Made by a program: the position numbers and the translations under genes. DNA of 64,000 nucleotides from positions 496,001 through 560,000 of the forward strand of contig NZ_CP061285.1 in NCBI RefSeq assembly GCF_018687075.1, written 5' to 3'. The DNA is from Polynucleobacter sp. MWH-UH35A (GTDB taxonomy: Bacteria > Pseudomonadota > Gammaproteobacteria > Burkholderiales > Burkholderiaceae). Positions within the stretch are counted from its first letter, which is position 1; each line of letters begins with the position of its first letter. Positions 30,602 through 42,659 of this stretch are shown piece by piece. The notes below the pieces were generated by a model that saw only the letters and a program-made list of their open reading frames with translations, did not search any database and was not told the DNA's origin.

Positions 30602-30944
30602 GCGCTCGCTTGAGCTCATGCTTTGCGATGTCAGGCAGGGTGAACCAGAGATAAAGGCGTTCAGGCTGATTCTGTCGGCTGACGAGTTGCCTACGGTTGG
30701 CTTGGCCCTAGTTCAGGCGGGTATTGCGTTTGATCCAGACGACCCTGTATTGGCCAGAAAAGGCTGCTTTGGCGTTTTTGGTAAGCGTAAGGACTGGGAT
30801 AGCCCAATTTATGCCGGAGACCGTTTAGAGCTTTATTCCCCGCTATTAATTGACCCTAAAACGGTTAGACGCAAGAAGGCGAATCAGAATCAGGATGCCA
30901 AATTCCAGGCTGCCGCAGCTAAAAGAAAGGCTAGGAGGCTATAA
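30594..30944 (+). CDS. ratB: RnfH/RatB-family ubiquitin-like protein
   Basis: Small beta-grasp protein of the RnfH (UPF0125) family, partner gene of ratA; its function is unproven. I use the ATG (MAERSLELMLCDV) that overlaps the ratA end by eight bases; a GTG 15 bases upstream is less likely. Conserved parts are GKRKDWDSPIYAGDRLELYSPL (first 20 diagnostic) followed by LIDPKTVRRKKA and a basic tail. The guaB -10 box overlaps its stop codon. Confidence 0.88.
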   Translation: MAERSLELMLCDVRQGEPEIKAFRLILSADELPTVGLALVQAGIAFDPDDPVLARKGCFGVFGKRKDWDSPIYAGDRLELYSPLLIDPKTVRRKKANQNQDAKFQAAAAKRKARRL

Positions 30945-30946
30945 TC
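30941..30946 (+). promoter_or_regulatory. Candidate -10 element for guaBA
   Basis: TATAAT spans the ratB stop codon, 25 bases before the guaB ATG, and an AGGGG ribosome binding site follows at about 30959-30963. The -35 region is weak. It would give a very short leader. Confidence 0.4.
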
Positions 30947-30961
30947 TGTTTTTGCGACTAG

Positions 30962-32434
<1,473 letters not shown>

Positions 32435-32469
32435 CAAATAAAAAAACTGAAATAAAGACTGTTCCTTTC

Positions 32470-34077
32470 GTGCACGACAAAATACTGATTCTCGACTTTG
32501 GCTCACAAGTAACTCAACTCATTGCTCGGCGTGTACGCGATGGACGCGTGTATTCAGAAATCCATCCTTATGATTGCGACCCTGAATTTATTCGCAAGTT
32601 CATTCAGGAACAAGGTGGCAAGGGCATCATTCTCTCTGGTGGACCAAGTTCAGTAACTGAAGATGGTAGTCCGCGTGCACCCCAAATTGTTTTTGAGCTT
32701 GGTGTTCCCGTTCTAGGCATTTGCTATGGCATGCAAACCATGGCAACCCAGTTGGGCGGCGCTGTAGCATCAGCAGAGTCATTGGGTAAAGCGCGTGAGT
32801 TTGGTTACTCTGAAGTACGTGCCCACGGTCACACCAATTTACTCAAAGGTATTCAGGACTTTTCTACCAGTGAAGGTCATGGCATTTTAAAAGTGTGGAT
32901 GAGTCATGGTGATTCAGTCACTACATTGCCGCCATCATTTAAGTTAATGGCTTCAACTGAGTCTTGCCCTATCGCTGGCATGGCGGATGAAGAGCGCCGC
33001 TTCTATGCTTTCCAGTTTCATCCCGAGGTGACGCACACTATTCAAGGCACCGCCATCATTGAGCGTTTCGTGCATGAGATTTGCCAATGCAAACCTGATT
33101 GGGTCATGGGCGACTATATTGCAGAAGCTGTTGAGAATATTCGTAAACAAGTTGGGGATGAAGAGGTCATTCTTGGCTTGTCGGGCGGTGTGGACTCTAG
33201 TGTTGCTGCTGCCTTAATTCATCGCGCAATTGGTGATCAACTCACTTGCGTTTTTGTAGACCATGGTCTGCTACGCCTGAATGAAGGCGACATGGTGATG
33301 GAAATGTTTGCACGCAATCTAGGCGTGAAGGTGATCCGTGTTGATGCTAAAGAGAAATTCATGGGCGAGTTGGCTGGCGTTACTGATCCAGAAGCTAAGC
33401 GCAAAATTATCGGTAAAGAATTCGTAGATATTTTCCAAGCTGAATCAGGAAAAATTAAGAATGCAAAGTGGCTTGCTCAAGGAACGATCTACCCAGACGT
33501 GATCGAGTCTGCAGGTAAAGGTAAGAAGGGTGCGCATACGATTAAGAGTCATCATAACGTTGGTGGTCTGCCTGAAGATATGCACCTGAAGTTGCTTGAA
33601 CCATTGCGCGAACTCTTTAAAGACGAAGTACGTGAGCTTGGTGTTGCCTTAGGTTTGCCACGCGAGATGGTGTATCGCCATCCATTCCCAGGCCCAGGCC
33701 TTGGTGTTCGCATTCTGGGTGAAGTGAAGGCTGAGTTTGCTAGCTTGCTACAACGTGCTGATGCCATCTTCATTGAAGAATTGCGTAACACGATTGATGA
33801 AGTAAGTCAGAAGTCTTGGTATGACCTTACTAGCCAAGCATTTGCTGTCTTCTTGCCGGTGAAGTCTGTAGGTGTGATGGGTGATGGCAGAACATATGAA
33901 TACGTTGTTGCCCTCAGGGCTGTGCAGACCCAAGACTTTATGACTGCACACTGGGCTCATTTGCCGCACGACTTGCTCGGTAAAGTATCGAACCGCATCA
34001 TTAATGAAGTCCGAGGCATCAATCGCGTGGTGTACGACATCAGCGGAAAACCGCCAGCAACGATCGAGTGGGAGTAA
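32470..34077 (+). CDS. guaA: GMP synthase (glutamine-hydrolysing)
   Basis: Converts XMP to GMP using glutamine and ATP. The N-terminal class I amidotransferase domain has nucleophile C85 in [11 protein letters not shown] and the FQFHPEVTH His-Glu pair. The ATP pyrophosphatase domain has the P-loop [16 protein letters not shown], and the C-terminal dimerisation domain ends KPPATIEWE. The start is a GTG with a weak Shine-Dalgarno. The protein is of full length at 535 residues. Confidence 0.98.
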   Translation: MHDKILILDFGSQVTQLIARRVRDGRVYSEIHPYDCDPEFIRKFIQEQGGKGIILSGGPSSVTEDGSPRAPQIVFELGVPVLGICYGMQTMATQLGGAVASAESLGKAREFGYSEVRAHGHTNLLKGIQDFSTSEGHGILKVWMSHGDSVTTLPPSFKLMASTESCPIAGMADEERRFYAFQFHPEVTHTIQGTAIIERFVHEICQCKPDWVMGDYIAEAVENIRKQVGDEEVILGLSGGVDSSVAAALIHRAIGDQLTCVFVDHGLLRLNEGDMVMEMFARNLGVKVIRVDAKEKFMGELAGVTDPEAKRKIIGKEFVDIFQAESGKIKNAKWLAQGTIYPDVIESAGKGKKGAHTIKSHHNVGGLPEDMHLKLLEPLRELFKDEVRELGVALGLPREMVYRHPFPGPGLGVRILGEVKAEFASLLQRADAIFIEELRNTIDEVSQKSWYDLTSQAFAVFLPVKSVGVMGDGRTYEYVVALRAVQTQDFMTAHWAHLPHDLLGKVSNRIINEVRGINRVVYDISGKPPATIEWE

Positions 34078-34107
34078 GGGGCGGGCTACACCAGCCTGCT
34101 ATTTTCT

Positions 34108-34905
34108 ATGCCTGAGTTACGAGAAACTTCACTCGCAATCCTGGCAATCTTGGATGCGCAAACAAAAGTAAGTCAGTTATTCAACTTGTTTGATGCATAT
34201 CAAAAGCAAATTATTTCTCTTGATGTTTCTCGTCAGATTGAATGTGGGGCATTAACCCTTCCAGGACGCCCTGCAAAGCCAGACTTGGTGCTTCCTAAGC
34301 TTGTTCCCAAAAGAAGAATGGATACACCTGAAGGTAGGGCGGGATTATTGCATTCACTGGCGCATATTGAATTCAATGCCATGAATCTTGCTTTGGATGC
34401 GATCTGGCGCTTCCCAGGTATGCCCAAGGAATACTACGAAGACTGGCTCAAAGTTGCCAAAGAAGAGGCTTATCACTTCAGCTTAGTAAATGAGCATCTG
34501 CAAACGCTTGGATTTACCTATGGTGATTTCCCTGCTCACAATAGTTTGTGGGAGATGGTCGAGCGAACAACCGATTCAGTCATTGCTCGCATGGCGCTGG
34601 TGCCCAGAACAATGGAGGCTAGAGGGTTGGATGCAGTTCCTTCGATACGGGATCGCTTTAAGCAAATAAAAGAAGCTCGTGCGGTTGAGATCTTGGAAAT
34701 TATTCTGAATGATGAAATTGGTCACGTGCTGATTGGCAATCGCTGGTTTAATTACTTGTGCGAAAAAGATAGTCTTTCCCCAATTTCCGCTTATCGAGAG
34801 TTGGCCGCTCAATATCGAGCACCCGTTCTCAAGGGGCCATTCAATATAGAGGCCCGTAAGCAAGCAGGCTTTACAAGCGAAGAGTTAGATCTTCTCGGAG
34901 CATAG
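34108..34905 (+). CDS. Ferritin-like DUF455 protein, predicted diiron site
   Basis: A 265-residue ferritin-like protein of the DUF455 family, function not established. A complete set of diiron ligands can be read: E88 (AHIEFN), E120 and H123 (EEAYH), E170 (TMEARG) and E203 with H206 (DEIGH). This fits a four-helix bundle with two ExxH motifs. It starts 30 bases after guaA and ends three bases before the radical-SAM gene, so those two are almost certainly cotranscribed. It could be an oxygenase, a radical-generating enzyme or an oxygen-protection partner; sequence does not decide. Confidence 0.8.
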   Translation: MPELRETSLAILAILDAQTKVSQLFNLFDAYQKQIISLDVSRQIECGALTLPGRPAKPDLVLPKLVPKRRMDTPEGRAGLLHSLAHIEFNAMNLALDAIWRFPGMPKEYYEDWLKVAKEEAYHFSLVNEHLQTLGFTYGDFPAHNSLWEMVERTTDSVIARMALVPRTMEARGLDAVPSIRDRFKQIKEARAVEILEIILNDEIGHVLIGNRWFNYLCEKDSLSPISAYRELAAQYRAPVLKGPFNIEARKQAGFTSEELDLLGA

Positions 34906-34908
34906 TTG

Positions 34909-36813
34909 ATGAGCATGAAGGTGTTAAGCCTCATTCCGCCTATGACTCAGCTGAATACGCCGTATCCTTCTACAGCGTATCTCACAGGGTTTTTACGATC
35001 TCGTGGTGTTGACGCTGTACAAGAGGATCTTGCTTTAGCGCTCGTGCTGAGCTTTTTTACTCCAGAAGGCATTGCTGAAATACGCACAGAAGCGTTAAAT
35101 GTTGTAGAAGAGAATCGTAGCGCTAGCATCAATTTTTTCTTGGATTATTTTGATGCTTATCAATCTACCATCTCTCCAGCGATTGCTTTCTTACAAGGTC
35201 GCGATAGCACTTTAAGTCATCGTATTAATACTCGCGAGTTTTTGCCTGAGGGGCCGCGCTTTGCTTCGCTTGATGTGTTTGAAGATGAAGGGTCTTCTGA
35301 TCCCCTGGCTTGGGCTTTTGGTGCTTTGGGATCGCAAGACAGAGCACGCCATTTAGCAACCCTTTACCTCAATGATCTTGCAGATGTATTACGTGATGCA
35401 GTTGATGATCGTTTTGAATTCGTCCGCTATGCCGAATCCTTGGCTAGTAGTCAGCCGACTTTCACGCCATTAGCAGATGCGCTAAAGGCTGAACCAACAT
35501 TAATGGATTTGCATTTACAGGCACTCACTATCCAAGCAATTGAGCGTCATCAGCCGAATTTAGTGCTGCTATCAGTTCCATTTCCTGGTGCAATGTATGC
35601 AGCTTTACGTATAGCCCAGGTAATTAAAAATACTCATCCAGAAATCAAGATTGCCTTAGGTGGCGGCTATGTCAATACAGAGCTTCGGGAGTTATCTGAT
35701 GTTCGTATCTTTGATTATGTGGATTTCATCACACTCGATTCTGGAGAGAGGCCCTTGCTCTCTTTGATTGAGTATCTCGAGGGTAAGCGTTCTGTCGAGA
35801 GATTAGTGCGTACCTTTATGCGTGATTCAAGCAATAAAGTGCAATATCTCAATTGGCAAGAGCCCGATATTCCTTTTGAGGAAGTCGGTACTGCCACTTG
35901 GGATGGTTTACCGCTAGATTCATATCTATCTCTTCTTGATATGCTCAACCCGATGCATCGCTTGTGGAGTGATGGTCGGTGGAATAAATTGACGGTTGCG
36001 CACGGATGCTATTGGAAAAAATGTAGCTTTTGTGATGTATCACTTGACTATATCTCTCGCTACGAAACAGCTTCCGCAAGTTTGCTGGTGGATCGCATTG
36101 AGCAGATTGTTGCTGAGACTGGGCAGACTGGATTTCATTTTGTGGATGAAGCTGCACCACCTAAGGCACTAAAAGCGCTTGCCGAGGAACTCATTCGCCG
36201 CAAGGTACTAATTTCATGGTGGGGGAATATTCGTTTTGAGAAGACCTTTACCCCTGAATTAGCCGAGCTATTGGCAAAAAGTGGATGCATTGCCATGTCT
36301 GGCGGTCTAGAAGTGGCCTCCGACCGTTTGCTGAATCTGATGAAAAAAGGCGTGTCGGTTGAGCAGGTCGCTCAAGTGACCAAAGGTTTTTCAGATGCTG
36401 GCATCTTAGTACACGCTTATTTAATGTATGGTTTCCCAACACAAACCGTACAAGAGACAGTTGATGCTTTGGAATACGTAAGACAGCTTTTTGAGAATGG
36501 CTGTATTCAAAGTGGCTTCTTTCATCGCTTTATTTGTACCGTGCATTCTCCTGTGGGTCTGAATCCGCAAGAGTATGGAATTGAATTAATCCCATTACCA
36601 GAAACGACCTTTGCCAAGAATGATGTTGCCTTTATTGACCCCGCTGGTGTTGATCATGATGTATTAGGTCAAGGACTGAAAAAGGCTGTCTACAACTACA
36701 TGCATGGTGTTGGCTTTGATATTAAAGTGCAATCCTGGTTTGATGATTCAAAAATTGCTATTCCAAAGACATCTGTGCCTAAAAATTTTATAGAAAACGC
36801 TTTATACCAATAG
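34909..36813 (+). CDS. B12-binding-domain-like radical SAM protein
   Basis: Predicted radical SAM enzyme of 634 residues, substrate unknown. The [4Fe-4S] cysteines are C367, C372 and C375 in HGCYWKKCSFCDV, spaced CX4CX2C rather than the usual CX3CX2C. The N-terminal part starts like a B12-binding Rossmann domain (LSLIPPM, TAYLTGFLRSRG), is interrupted by a helical insertion of more than 100 residues, and resumes at LVLLSVPFPGAMY and ALGGGYVNTELR. I do not see the DxHxxG cobalamin motif. I use the ATG at 34909 (MSMKVLSLIPP); a TTG directly upstream and an ATG six bases downstream are alternatives. It is coupled to the DUF455 gene. Confidence 0.8.
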   Translation: MSMKVLSLIPPMTQLNTPYPSTAYLTGFLRSRGVDAVQEDLALALVLSFFTPEGIAEIRTEALNVVEENRSASINFFLDYFDAYQSTISPAIAFLQGRDSTLSHRINTREFLPEGPRFASLDVFEDEGSSDPLAWAFGALGSQDRARHLATLYLNDLADVLRDAVDDRFEFVRYAESLASSQPTFTPLADALKAEPTLMDLHLQALTIQAIERHQPNLVLLSVPFPGAMYAALRIAQVIKNTHPEIKIALGGGYVNTELRELSDVRIFDYVDFITLDSGERPLLSLIEYLEGKRSVERLVRTFMRDSSNKVQYLNWQEPDIPFEEVGTATWDGLPLDSYLSLLDMLNPMHRLWSDGRWNKLTVAHGCYWKKCSFCDVSLDYISRYETASASLLVDRIEQIVAETGQTGFHFVDEAAPPKALKALAEELIRRKVLISWWGNIRFEKTFTPELAELLAKSGCIAMSGGLEVASDRLLNLMKKGVSVEQVAQVTKGFSDAGILVHAYLMYGFPTQTVQETVDALEYVRQLFENGCIQSGFFHRFICTVHSPVGLNPQEYGIELIPLPETTFAKNDVAFIDPAGVDHDVLGQGLKKAVYNYMHGVGFDIKVQSWFDDSKIAIPKTSVPKNFIENALYQ

Positions 36814-36877
36814 TCTTCAAATATTTGGTGGGCATACAATGAATTTACAAAGTCTTCAATTTATGTGGGAGAAAGAA

Positions 36878-37579
36878 ATGAATATATCGCGCCGCACTTT
36901 CATTGCATCAGCTGCTTTGGCTCCAGTGGCATGTGGGGTTCCTTTAGGATATCAACGAGGCACTCCCGTTGCTCAGCCAAAACCCACTCCGAATATCAGG
37001 GCGCCTCAAGTTGGGCAGGAGTGGACATATGTGAAGCGCGATGTGTTTGACGGCAAGATGCTAGGCGTTATAACTGAAAAAGTAAGCAGCATTGGCTCGA
37101 CTATCGTCATTGAACGCACAGATGAGAATGGCAGTAGATTGGCCAGCGAAATTCAAGGACCTTGGGGGGTAGTGCAGACCTCTACTGCATGGCCGCGCCT
37201 GATAAGCTTCAATCCACCGATACCTTTGTGGCCTCAAGAGCTCAGTTCAAACTGGAGCAAGCAGCTAAATACCAAATATAGTTTCGGCGGATACTCTGGT
37301 AATTCGTATGGCTGGCAGGAATACATGAGTGCAAATGGCTGGGAGCAAATTACCGTACCCGCCGGAACTTTCTTAACATTGCGCTACCAAAATCTCATTA
37401 ACTATGAGAGTGAGGATGATAATAAGGTGGACTGTATTCGCAAGGAAACGATTTGGTTTGCGCCTAGCATTGGTCGCTGGGTAGCTCGTGAGTCGTCTGG
37501 TACATATATGATCCAAGGTCAACTTGGAGCGCAAATTTTGGAGGGTAGTTATCAATGGCAACTCACTTCCTACAAGTAA
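36878..37579 (+). CDS. Exported protein of unknown function, Tat-type lipoprotein signal, paralogue 1
   Basis: Unrecognised exported protein of 233 residues. The start is the ATG after GGGAGAAAG, giving MNISRRTFIASAALAPVACG: a twin-arginine motif (SRRTFIA), a short hydrophobic stretch and a possible lipobox ending in Cys. An upstream ATG at 36839 would put 13 residues in front without a better ribosome site. The mature part begins with a Pro-rich linker, then APQVGQEWTYVKRDVFDGK, and is rich in Trp and Tyr. It is clearly similar to the next gene (APKVGQEWVYQVRNVFNQE), so the pair arose by tandem duplication. Confidence 0.7.
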   Translation: MNISRRTFIASAALAPVACGVPLGYQRGTPVAQPKPTPNIRAPQVGQEWTYVKRDVFDGKMLGVITEKVSSIGSTIVIERTDENGSRLASEIQGPWGVVQTSTAWPRLISFNPPIPLWPQELSSNWSKQLNTKYSFGGYSGNSYGWQEYMSANGWEQITVPAGTFLTLRYQNLINYESEDDNKVDCIRKETIWFAPSIGRWVARESSGTYMIQGQLGAQILEGSYQWQLTSYK

Positions 37580-38283
37580 AGTCTTTGCAAAAGCTATTTC
37601 TTTTTACGCTGCCATTATTTTTAGTGGCATGTATTTCATCCCAACCTTATCCTAAAGGCGTAGTCGAGCCTCAACCACAACCTACGCCTATTGTGCGTGC
37701 TCCAAAGGTTGGTCAAGAATGGGTGTACCAAGTTCGCAATGTTTTTAACCAAGAAGTGGTTGATGTTGTTACTGAAAGAGTGGTTTCAGTAGGGGAGCAA
37801 ATTCGCATTTCTAGATCTGGCGCAAAGGCTGGTCCGCTCCCCGATGAAATCCAGTCACCTTGGGGATATGTCGTTCAAGATCCGCATTGGTCTCCACCAC
37901 AAAAGTTTGCTCCAGCAGTGCCGTTATGGCCTTCGCCATTGACTGTGAACTCGAGTAGTTATACACAATCGAGATACCAGGTATTGGGTTATCCGGATGG
38001 CAGTTATTTCTGGGGCCTCAGTATGGGTGCCTCTCAGTGGGAGCGTTTATCTGTTCCAGCCGGTCAATTTTTGACCTTGAAGTATCACAATGAAGTTCCA
38101 TATTTCGAAAGCCAGGATGTCTTTAGGGTATCGAATTATCGAGAGGAAGATCTGTGGTTTTCCCCGGAAATTGGGCGGTGGGTAATACGTAGATCATTTG
38201 GGCGCTACCTACTTGGGGGTATGAGGTGGAACGGTGCCCTTTGGGAAGACTATCTGGAGTTGGAGTTAGTCTTCTGGAAATAG
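37555..38283 (+). CDS. Lipoprotein of unknown function, Sec-type signal, paralogue 2
   Basis: Unrecognised lipoprotein of up to 242 residues, paralogue of the upstream gene. It has a Sec lipoprotein signal with lipobox FLVACIS and no twin arginine. The ATG at 37555 overlaps the upstream gene by 25 bases; a TTG at 37585 (MQKLFLFTLPLFLVAC) would give a cleaner signal peptide and no overlap, so the start is uncertain. Shared features with paralogue 1 include the Pro-rich linker, VGQEWVY, the block WERLSVPAGQFLTLKYHNE and a C-terminal WFSPEIGRWV. Confidence 0.72.
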   Translation: MATHFLQVKSLQKLFLFTLPLFLVACISSQPYPKGVVEPQPQPTPIVRAPKVGQEWVYQVRNVFNQEVVDVVTERVVSVGEQIRISRSGAKAGPLPDEIQSPWGYVVQDPHWSPPQKFAPAVPLWPSPLTVNSSSYTQSRYQVLGYPDGSYFWGLSMGASQWERLSVPAGQFLTLKYHNEVPYFESQDVFRVSNYREEDLWFSPEIGRWVIRRSFGRYLLGGMRWNGALWEDYLELELVFWK

Positions 38284-38311
38284 GCAATGCGCTTAAAATA
38301 GAGGCATTGCT

Positions 38312-38965
38312 ATGTATACCGTAAAAGAACTATTTCCCACGCTTCAGGGCGAAGGTGCCCACGCTGGTAGGGCGGCAGTATTTTGTCGCTTTGCGGGATG
38401 CAACCTTTGGAGCGGACGTGAAGAAGATCGCACTTCAGCGGTTTGCCAGTTTTGCGATACCGATTTTGTGGGTAGCGATGGCATGGGTGGCGGTAAGTTC
38501 GAAACAGCCATTGCTCTTGCTGATGCCATCGAAGCTTCATGGAGAAGTACTCAGGCTGGACCTCAGCAACGGTATGTGGTTTTTACTGGTGGAGAGCCTC
38601 TCCTGCAATTGGATGAAGAATTGATTGCAGCGCTGCATCAAAAAGGTTTTGAAGTGGCCATTGAGACTAACGGTACTATTAAAGTACCAAAGGGTGTTGA
38701 CTGGGTTTGCGTTAGCCCCAAGGCAGGGGCTGAGTTGATTGTTCTCCAGGCAGATGAATTGAAGTTGGTGATTCCGCAAGCGAACCATCAGTCATTAGAG
38801 AAGTTAATGGCCCGTTTTGAGGGAATGGATTATCGCAATCGATTCTTACAGCCTATGGATGGCGAAAATCTCAAAAGCAATACTGAGTTAGCAGTGAGTT
38901 TGTGTCAAAAACGCCCTTTGTGGAGATTGAGTCTGCAATCCCATAAACTGATTGGAATTCGGTAA
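38312..38965 (+). CDS. queE: 7-carboxy-7-deazaguanine synthase
   Basis: Radical SAM enzyme that contracts the ring of 6-carboxy-tetrahydropterin in queuosine precursor synthesis. It starts MYTVKELFPTLQGEGAHAGR and has the cluster motif spread as CX14CX2C (GCN...AVCQFCDTDF), the expanded variant described for the Burkholderia multivorans enzyme. FTGGEPLLQLD supplies the SAM-binding GGE motif. At 217 residues it is full length. queD, its partner, follows after 65 bases. Confidence 0.95.
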   Translation: MYTVKELFPTLQGEGAHAGRAAVFCRFAGCNLWSGREEDRTSAVCQFCDTDFVGSDGMGGGKFETAIALADAIEASWRSTQAGPQQRYVVFTGGEPLLQLDEELIAALHQKGFEVAIETNGTIKVPKGVDWVCVSPKAGAELIVLQADELKLVIPQANHQSLEKLMARFEGMDYRNRFLQPMDGENLKSNTELAVSLCQKRPLWRLSLQSHKLIGIR

Positions 38966-39030
38966 TTCAGTAATTTAGATAGGCGTCAGATAAGCATTCG
39001 TTAAGCACCAATTGATTAAATAAGTAGCCA

Positions 39031-39495
39031 ATGACAAATAAACAGCCAGCCATCTCGATCACCCGTCGTCTAGAGTTTGATTCGGGGCATCGCATTCCCA
39101 ATCATGATGGGCAATGTCGCCATTTGCATGGACATCGCTATGCCATTGAAGTGACGCTAACTGGTGAGGTGGCAGATCACCCAGGTAAAGCGGATGATGG
39201 CATGGTGCTCGACTTTGGCGATATTAAGCGCCTAACAAATCAATATGTGGTTGATCTTTGGGATCATGCATTTTTGGTGGCCAAAGAAGATGAAGGTTTA
39301 GTGGCCTTTTTGGCAACGCTTCCCAATCACAAGACGGTCATCATGGAGCATGTTCCTACTGTAGAGAATTTGGCGAATGCAGCCTTTGCTATTTTGCAAC
39401 CCGTTTTTAGCAATGCGTTTAGCGGTCGCCTTGAACTCTCTGCAATTCGTCTTTATGAGACGCCCAATTGTTGGGCTGATGTTCATTCTGCGTAA
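39031..39495 (+). CDS. queD: 6-carboxy-5,6,7,8-tetrahydropterin synthase
   Basis: Makes 6-carboxytetrahydropterin from dihydroneopterin triphosphate for queuosine synthesis. Zinc ligands are in the FDSGHRIPNHDGQCRHLHGH block (three His, catalytic Cys) and the C-terminal ETPNCWADV with the catalytic Glu. The protein is 154 residues long. It ends exactly where tadA begins, with no gap. Confidence 0.94.
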   Translation: MTNKQPAISITRRLEFDSGHRIPNHDGQCRHLHGHRYAIEVTLTGEVADHPGKADDGMVLDFGDIKRLTNQYVVDLWDHAFLVAKEDEGLVAFLATLPNHKTVIMEHVPTVENLANAAFAILQPVFSNAFSGRLELSAIRLYETPNCWADVHSA

Positions 39496-40895
<1,400 letters not shown>

Positions 40896-40968
40896 TTTCC
40901 TTTAGCAATCGTTTAAGCCACTTCGTATTCAAGGGTGCGCTCATTTCAATTGCGATCAACCTTCGTGA

Positions 40969-41856
40969 CTAGTTCTTTGCTTCAAAGCTCTTCAGTAAAA
41001 ATTGCCCGCCGACATCAATTCCTAAAGCCTTAGTTAGGGTGGGTAGGGCTTGGGCTAAGTGCTTTTCTAGAGTCCAAGGTGGATTGATGATAAACATGCC
41101 GCTCGCTTGTAGACGGCGTTCTCCGGGAGCATTTTCAACACGTAGCTCTGCATGTAGCCAAGAGCGCTTATGAGAAATCGCAATCTTTTTCAGGCGATCA
41201 GGTAGGGCCGTCGACTCTCTTCTAGATAGCACGGGGTACCAAATTGCATAGCAGCCAGTGGCAAAACGTTGAAGGGCTTCTTCCATGGCAACTTCAAGGT
41301 AGCGATAGTCTTGTTTATCTTCATAAGAAGGATCAATTAACACGAGACCACGCCTACTTGGAGGCGGGAGTAATCCCTTGAGGCGTGTAAAGCTATCCTG
41401 AGCATAAATATCAATTTGTTTGGCTTGCTTGAGCTCGCCGATATTGTGTCGAAGAATATCAATCTCTTTTGGGTGAAGCTCAAATAACTTAAGACGATCT
41501 TGTGAGCGCAACAGGCGAGCCAAGATAAATGGCGAGCCAGGATAGGTAGTAAGTTGACCTTCGATATTCTCGGCATCAATATATTTCAGATACTCTTGAA
41601 TGCTTTCAGGCACTGGCGTATTTGCATGCTTACAGGTTTCTACATATTGCATTAGGCGGAAAATGCCGCCATCCGCCTCTTTGCTTACTGTAGAGAATCC
41701 ATCTTGTAGGCTATAGATACCTGCGCCAGCGTGGGTATCCACCATGGTAAGGCCGCCAGGTTTCTCTTGTAGATACTGCGCTAAATGAATGAGTGTTAGG
41801 TGCTTCAGAATGTCAGCGTGACTTCCTGCGTGAAATGCATGTCGATAGCTAAACAT
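40969..41856 (-). CDS. rlmJ: 23S rRNA (adenine-2030-N6)-methyltransferase
   Basis: Methylates A2030 of 23S rRNA. The N-terminus MFSYRHAFHAGSHADILKH is diagnostic, the SAM site is VDTHAGAGIYSL and the catalytic motif IV reads DPSYEDKQDY. At 295 residues it is full length. It is the last gene of a tight minus-strand series whose other members act in the envelope, a context that does not fit its job and is probably only shared transcription. Confidence 0.94.
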   Translation of the reverse strand: MFSYRHAFHAGSHADILKHLTLIHLAQYLQEKPGGLTMVDTHAGAGIYSLQDGFSTVSKEADGGIFRLMQYVETCKHANTPVPESIQEYLKYIDAENIEGQLTTYPGSPFILARLLRSQDRLKLFELHPKEIDILRHNIGELKQAKQIDIYAQDSFTRLKGLLPPPSRRGLVLIDPSYEDKQDYRYLEVAMEEALQRFATGCYAIWYPVLSRRESTALPDRLKKIAISHKRSWLHAELRVENAPGERRLQASGMFIINPPWTLEKHLAQALPTLTKALGIDVGGQFLLKSFEAKN

Positions 41857-41862
41857 CGTAAA

Positions 41863-42654
41863 TTATTCTGGTATCTTAGGCGCTTTTATCAATTGCGCTT
41901 TTACATAGAAAATGAGAGTAGTGGCCACAATAGCAATCGATAGATATTGCAGTGGCAGATTTAGCTCTATATCCATAATTTGAGTGAGGTGGGCATACAT
42001 CGCCGTAACACCTCCAAGAGCAATCAAGTGCGCCCAGATCTTCTTTGGGCCCAACTGATTTTCTGGAAATTGATTGGCCAGCAGGGCTCCCAGCATTCCG
42101 CACCATATGCCAACGCCTGCCCCACCCAACACATCAGTGAGCCAATGTGCTCCAACAGCATTGCGTGATAGGCCAACTAGTGCGGCAAGTAAAAATAAGA
42201 GCATGAGTGGTGCACGCTTGTTTTTATCTGCGGAAAAATAGAGAGCGCTTGCAACAGCAAATGCAGTGAGCGTATGGCCAGAGGGAAAGGCTCTATGCAG
42301 GAGTGCCTCACCGATGCGATAAAAACTTCCTTCGGCTAACAATCCCGCAGGTCTTGGAAGATCAAAGAAACCCTTTAAAAAGGTGCTTGCTAATGCTGCA
42401 ATTGCCCCAGCAAAAATACCTGCGGTCAGCATCCTTGGTGCAAGAAGTAGTAATGGAAAGGTGAGCGCAAACACCCCCCACCCATTACCTAAAAAAGTAA
42501 GCCAAGCCCAAAACGTATCCGGGAGTAATTGCGTAAAGTGATTAATGAATAAAAAACTACTGCCTTGCAGTTCGCCAAAATAAATAGCGAAGGCGAGCGC
42601 AATAGGGGCAAGTGGAATAAACCAAGCAAACTTCGGAATTGCTTTGTTACTCAT
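41863..42654 (-). CDS. PAP2-family membrane phosphatase
   Basis: Integral membrane acid phosphatase, probably acting on a lipid phosphate such as undecaprenyl diphosphate, phosphatidate or lipid A. All three motifs are present: KGFFDLPRP (KX6RP), PSGH in HRAFPSGHTLT, and SRNAVGAHWLTDVLGG (SRX5HX3D). It has several hydrophobic helices in 263 residues. It is in a minus-strand operon with GT9, a flippase-like protein and GT39, favouring an LPS-related role. Confidence 0.88.
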   Translation of the reverse strand: MSNKAIPKFAWFIPLAPIALAFAIYFGELQGSSFLFINHFTQLLPDTFWAWLTFLGNGWGVFALTFPLLLLAPRMLTAGIFAGAIAALASTFLKGFFDLPRPAGLLAEGSFYRIGEALLHRAFPSGHTLTAFAVASALYFSADKNKRAPLMLLFLLAALVGLSRNAVGAHWLTDVLGGAGVGIWCGMLGALLANQFPENQLGPKKIWAHLIALGGVTAMYAHLTQIMDIELNLPLQYLSIAIVATTLIFYVKAQLIKAPKIPE

Positions 42655-42659
42655 TTAGC

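Noticed and set aside
38966..39030. preQ1 riboswitch before queD
   Set aside because: I could not find the short H-type pseudoknot pattern with its A-rich tail in this 65-base gap.
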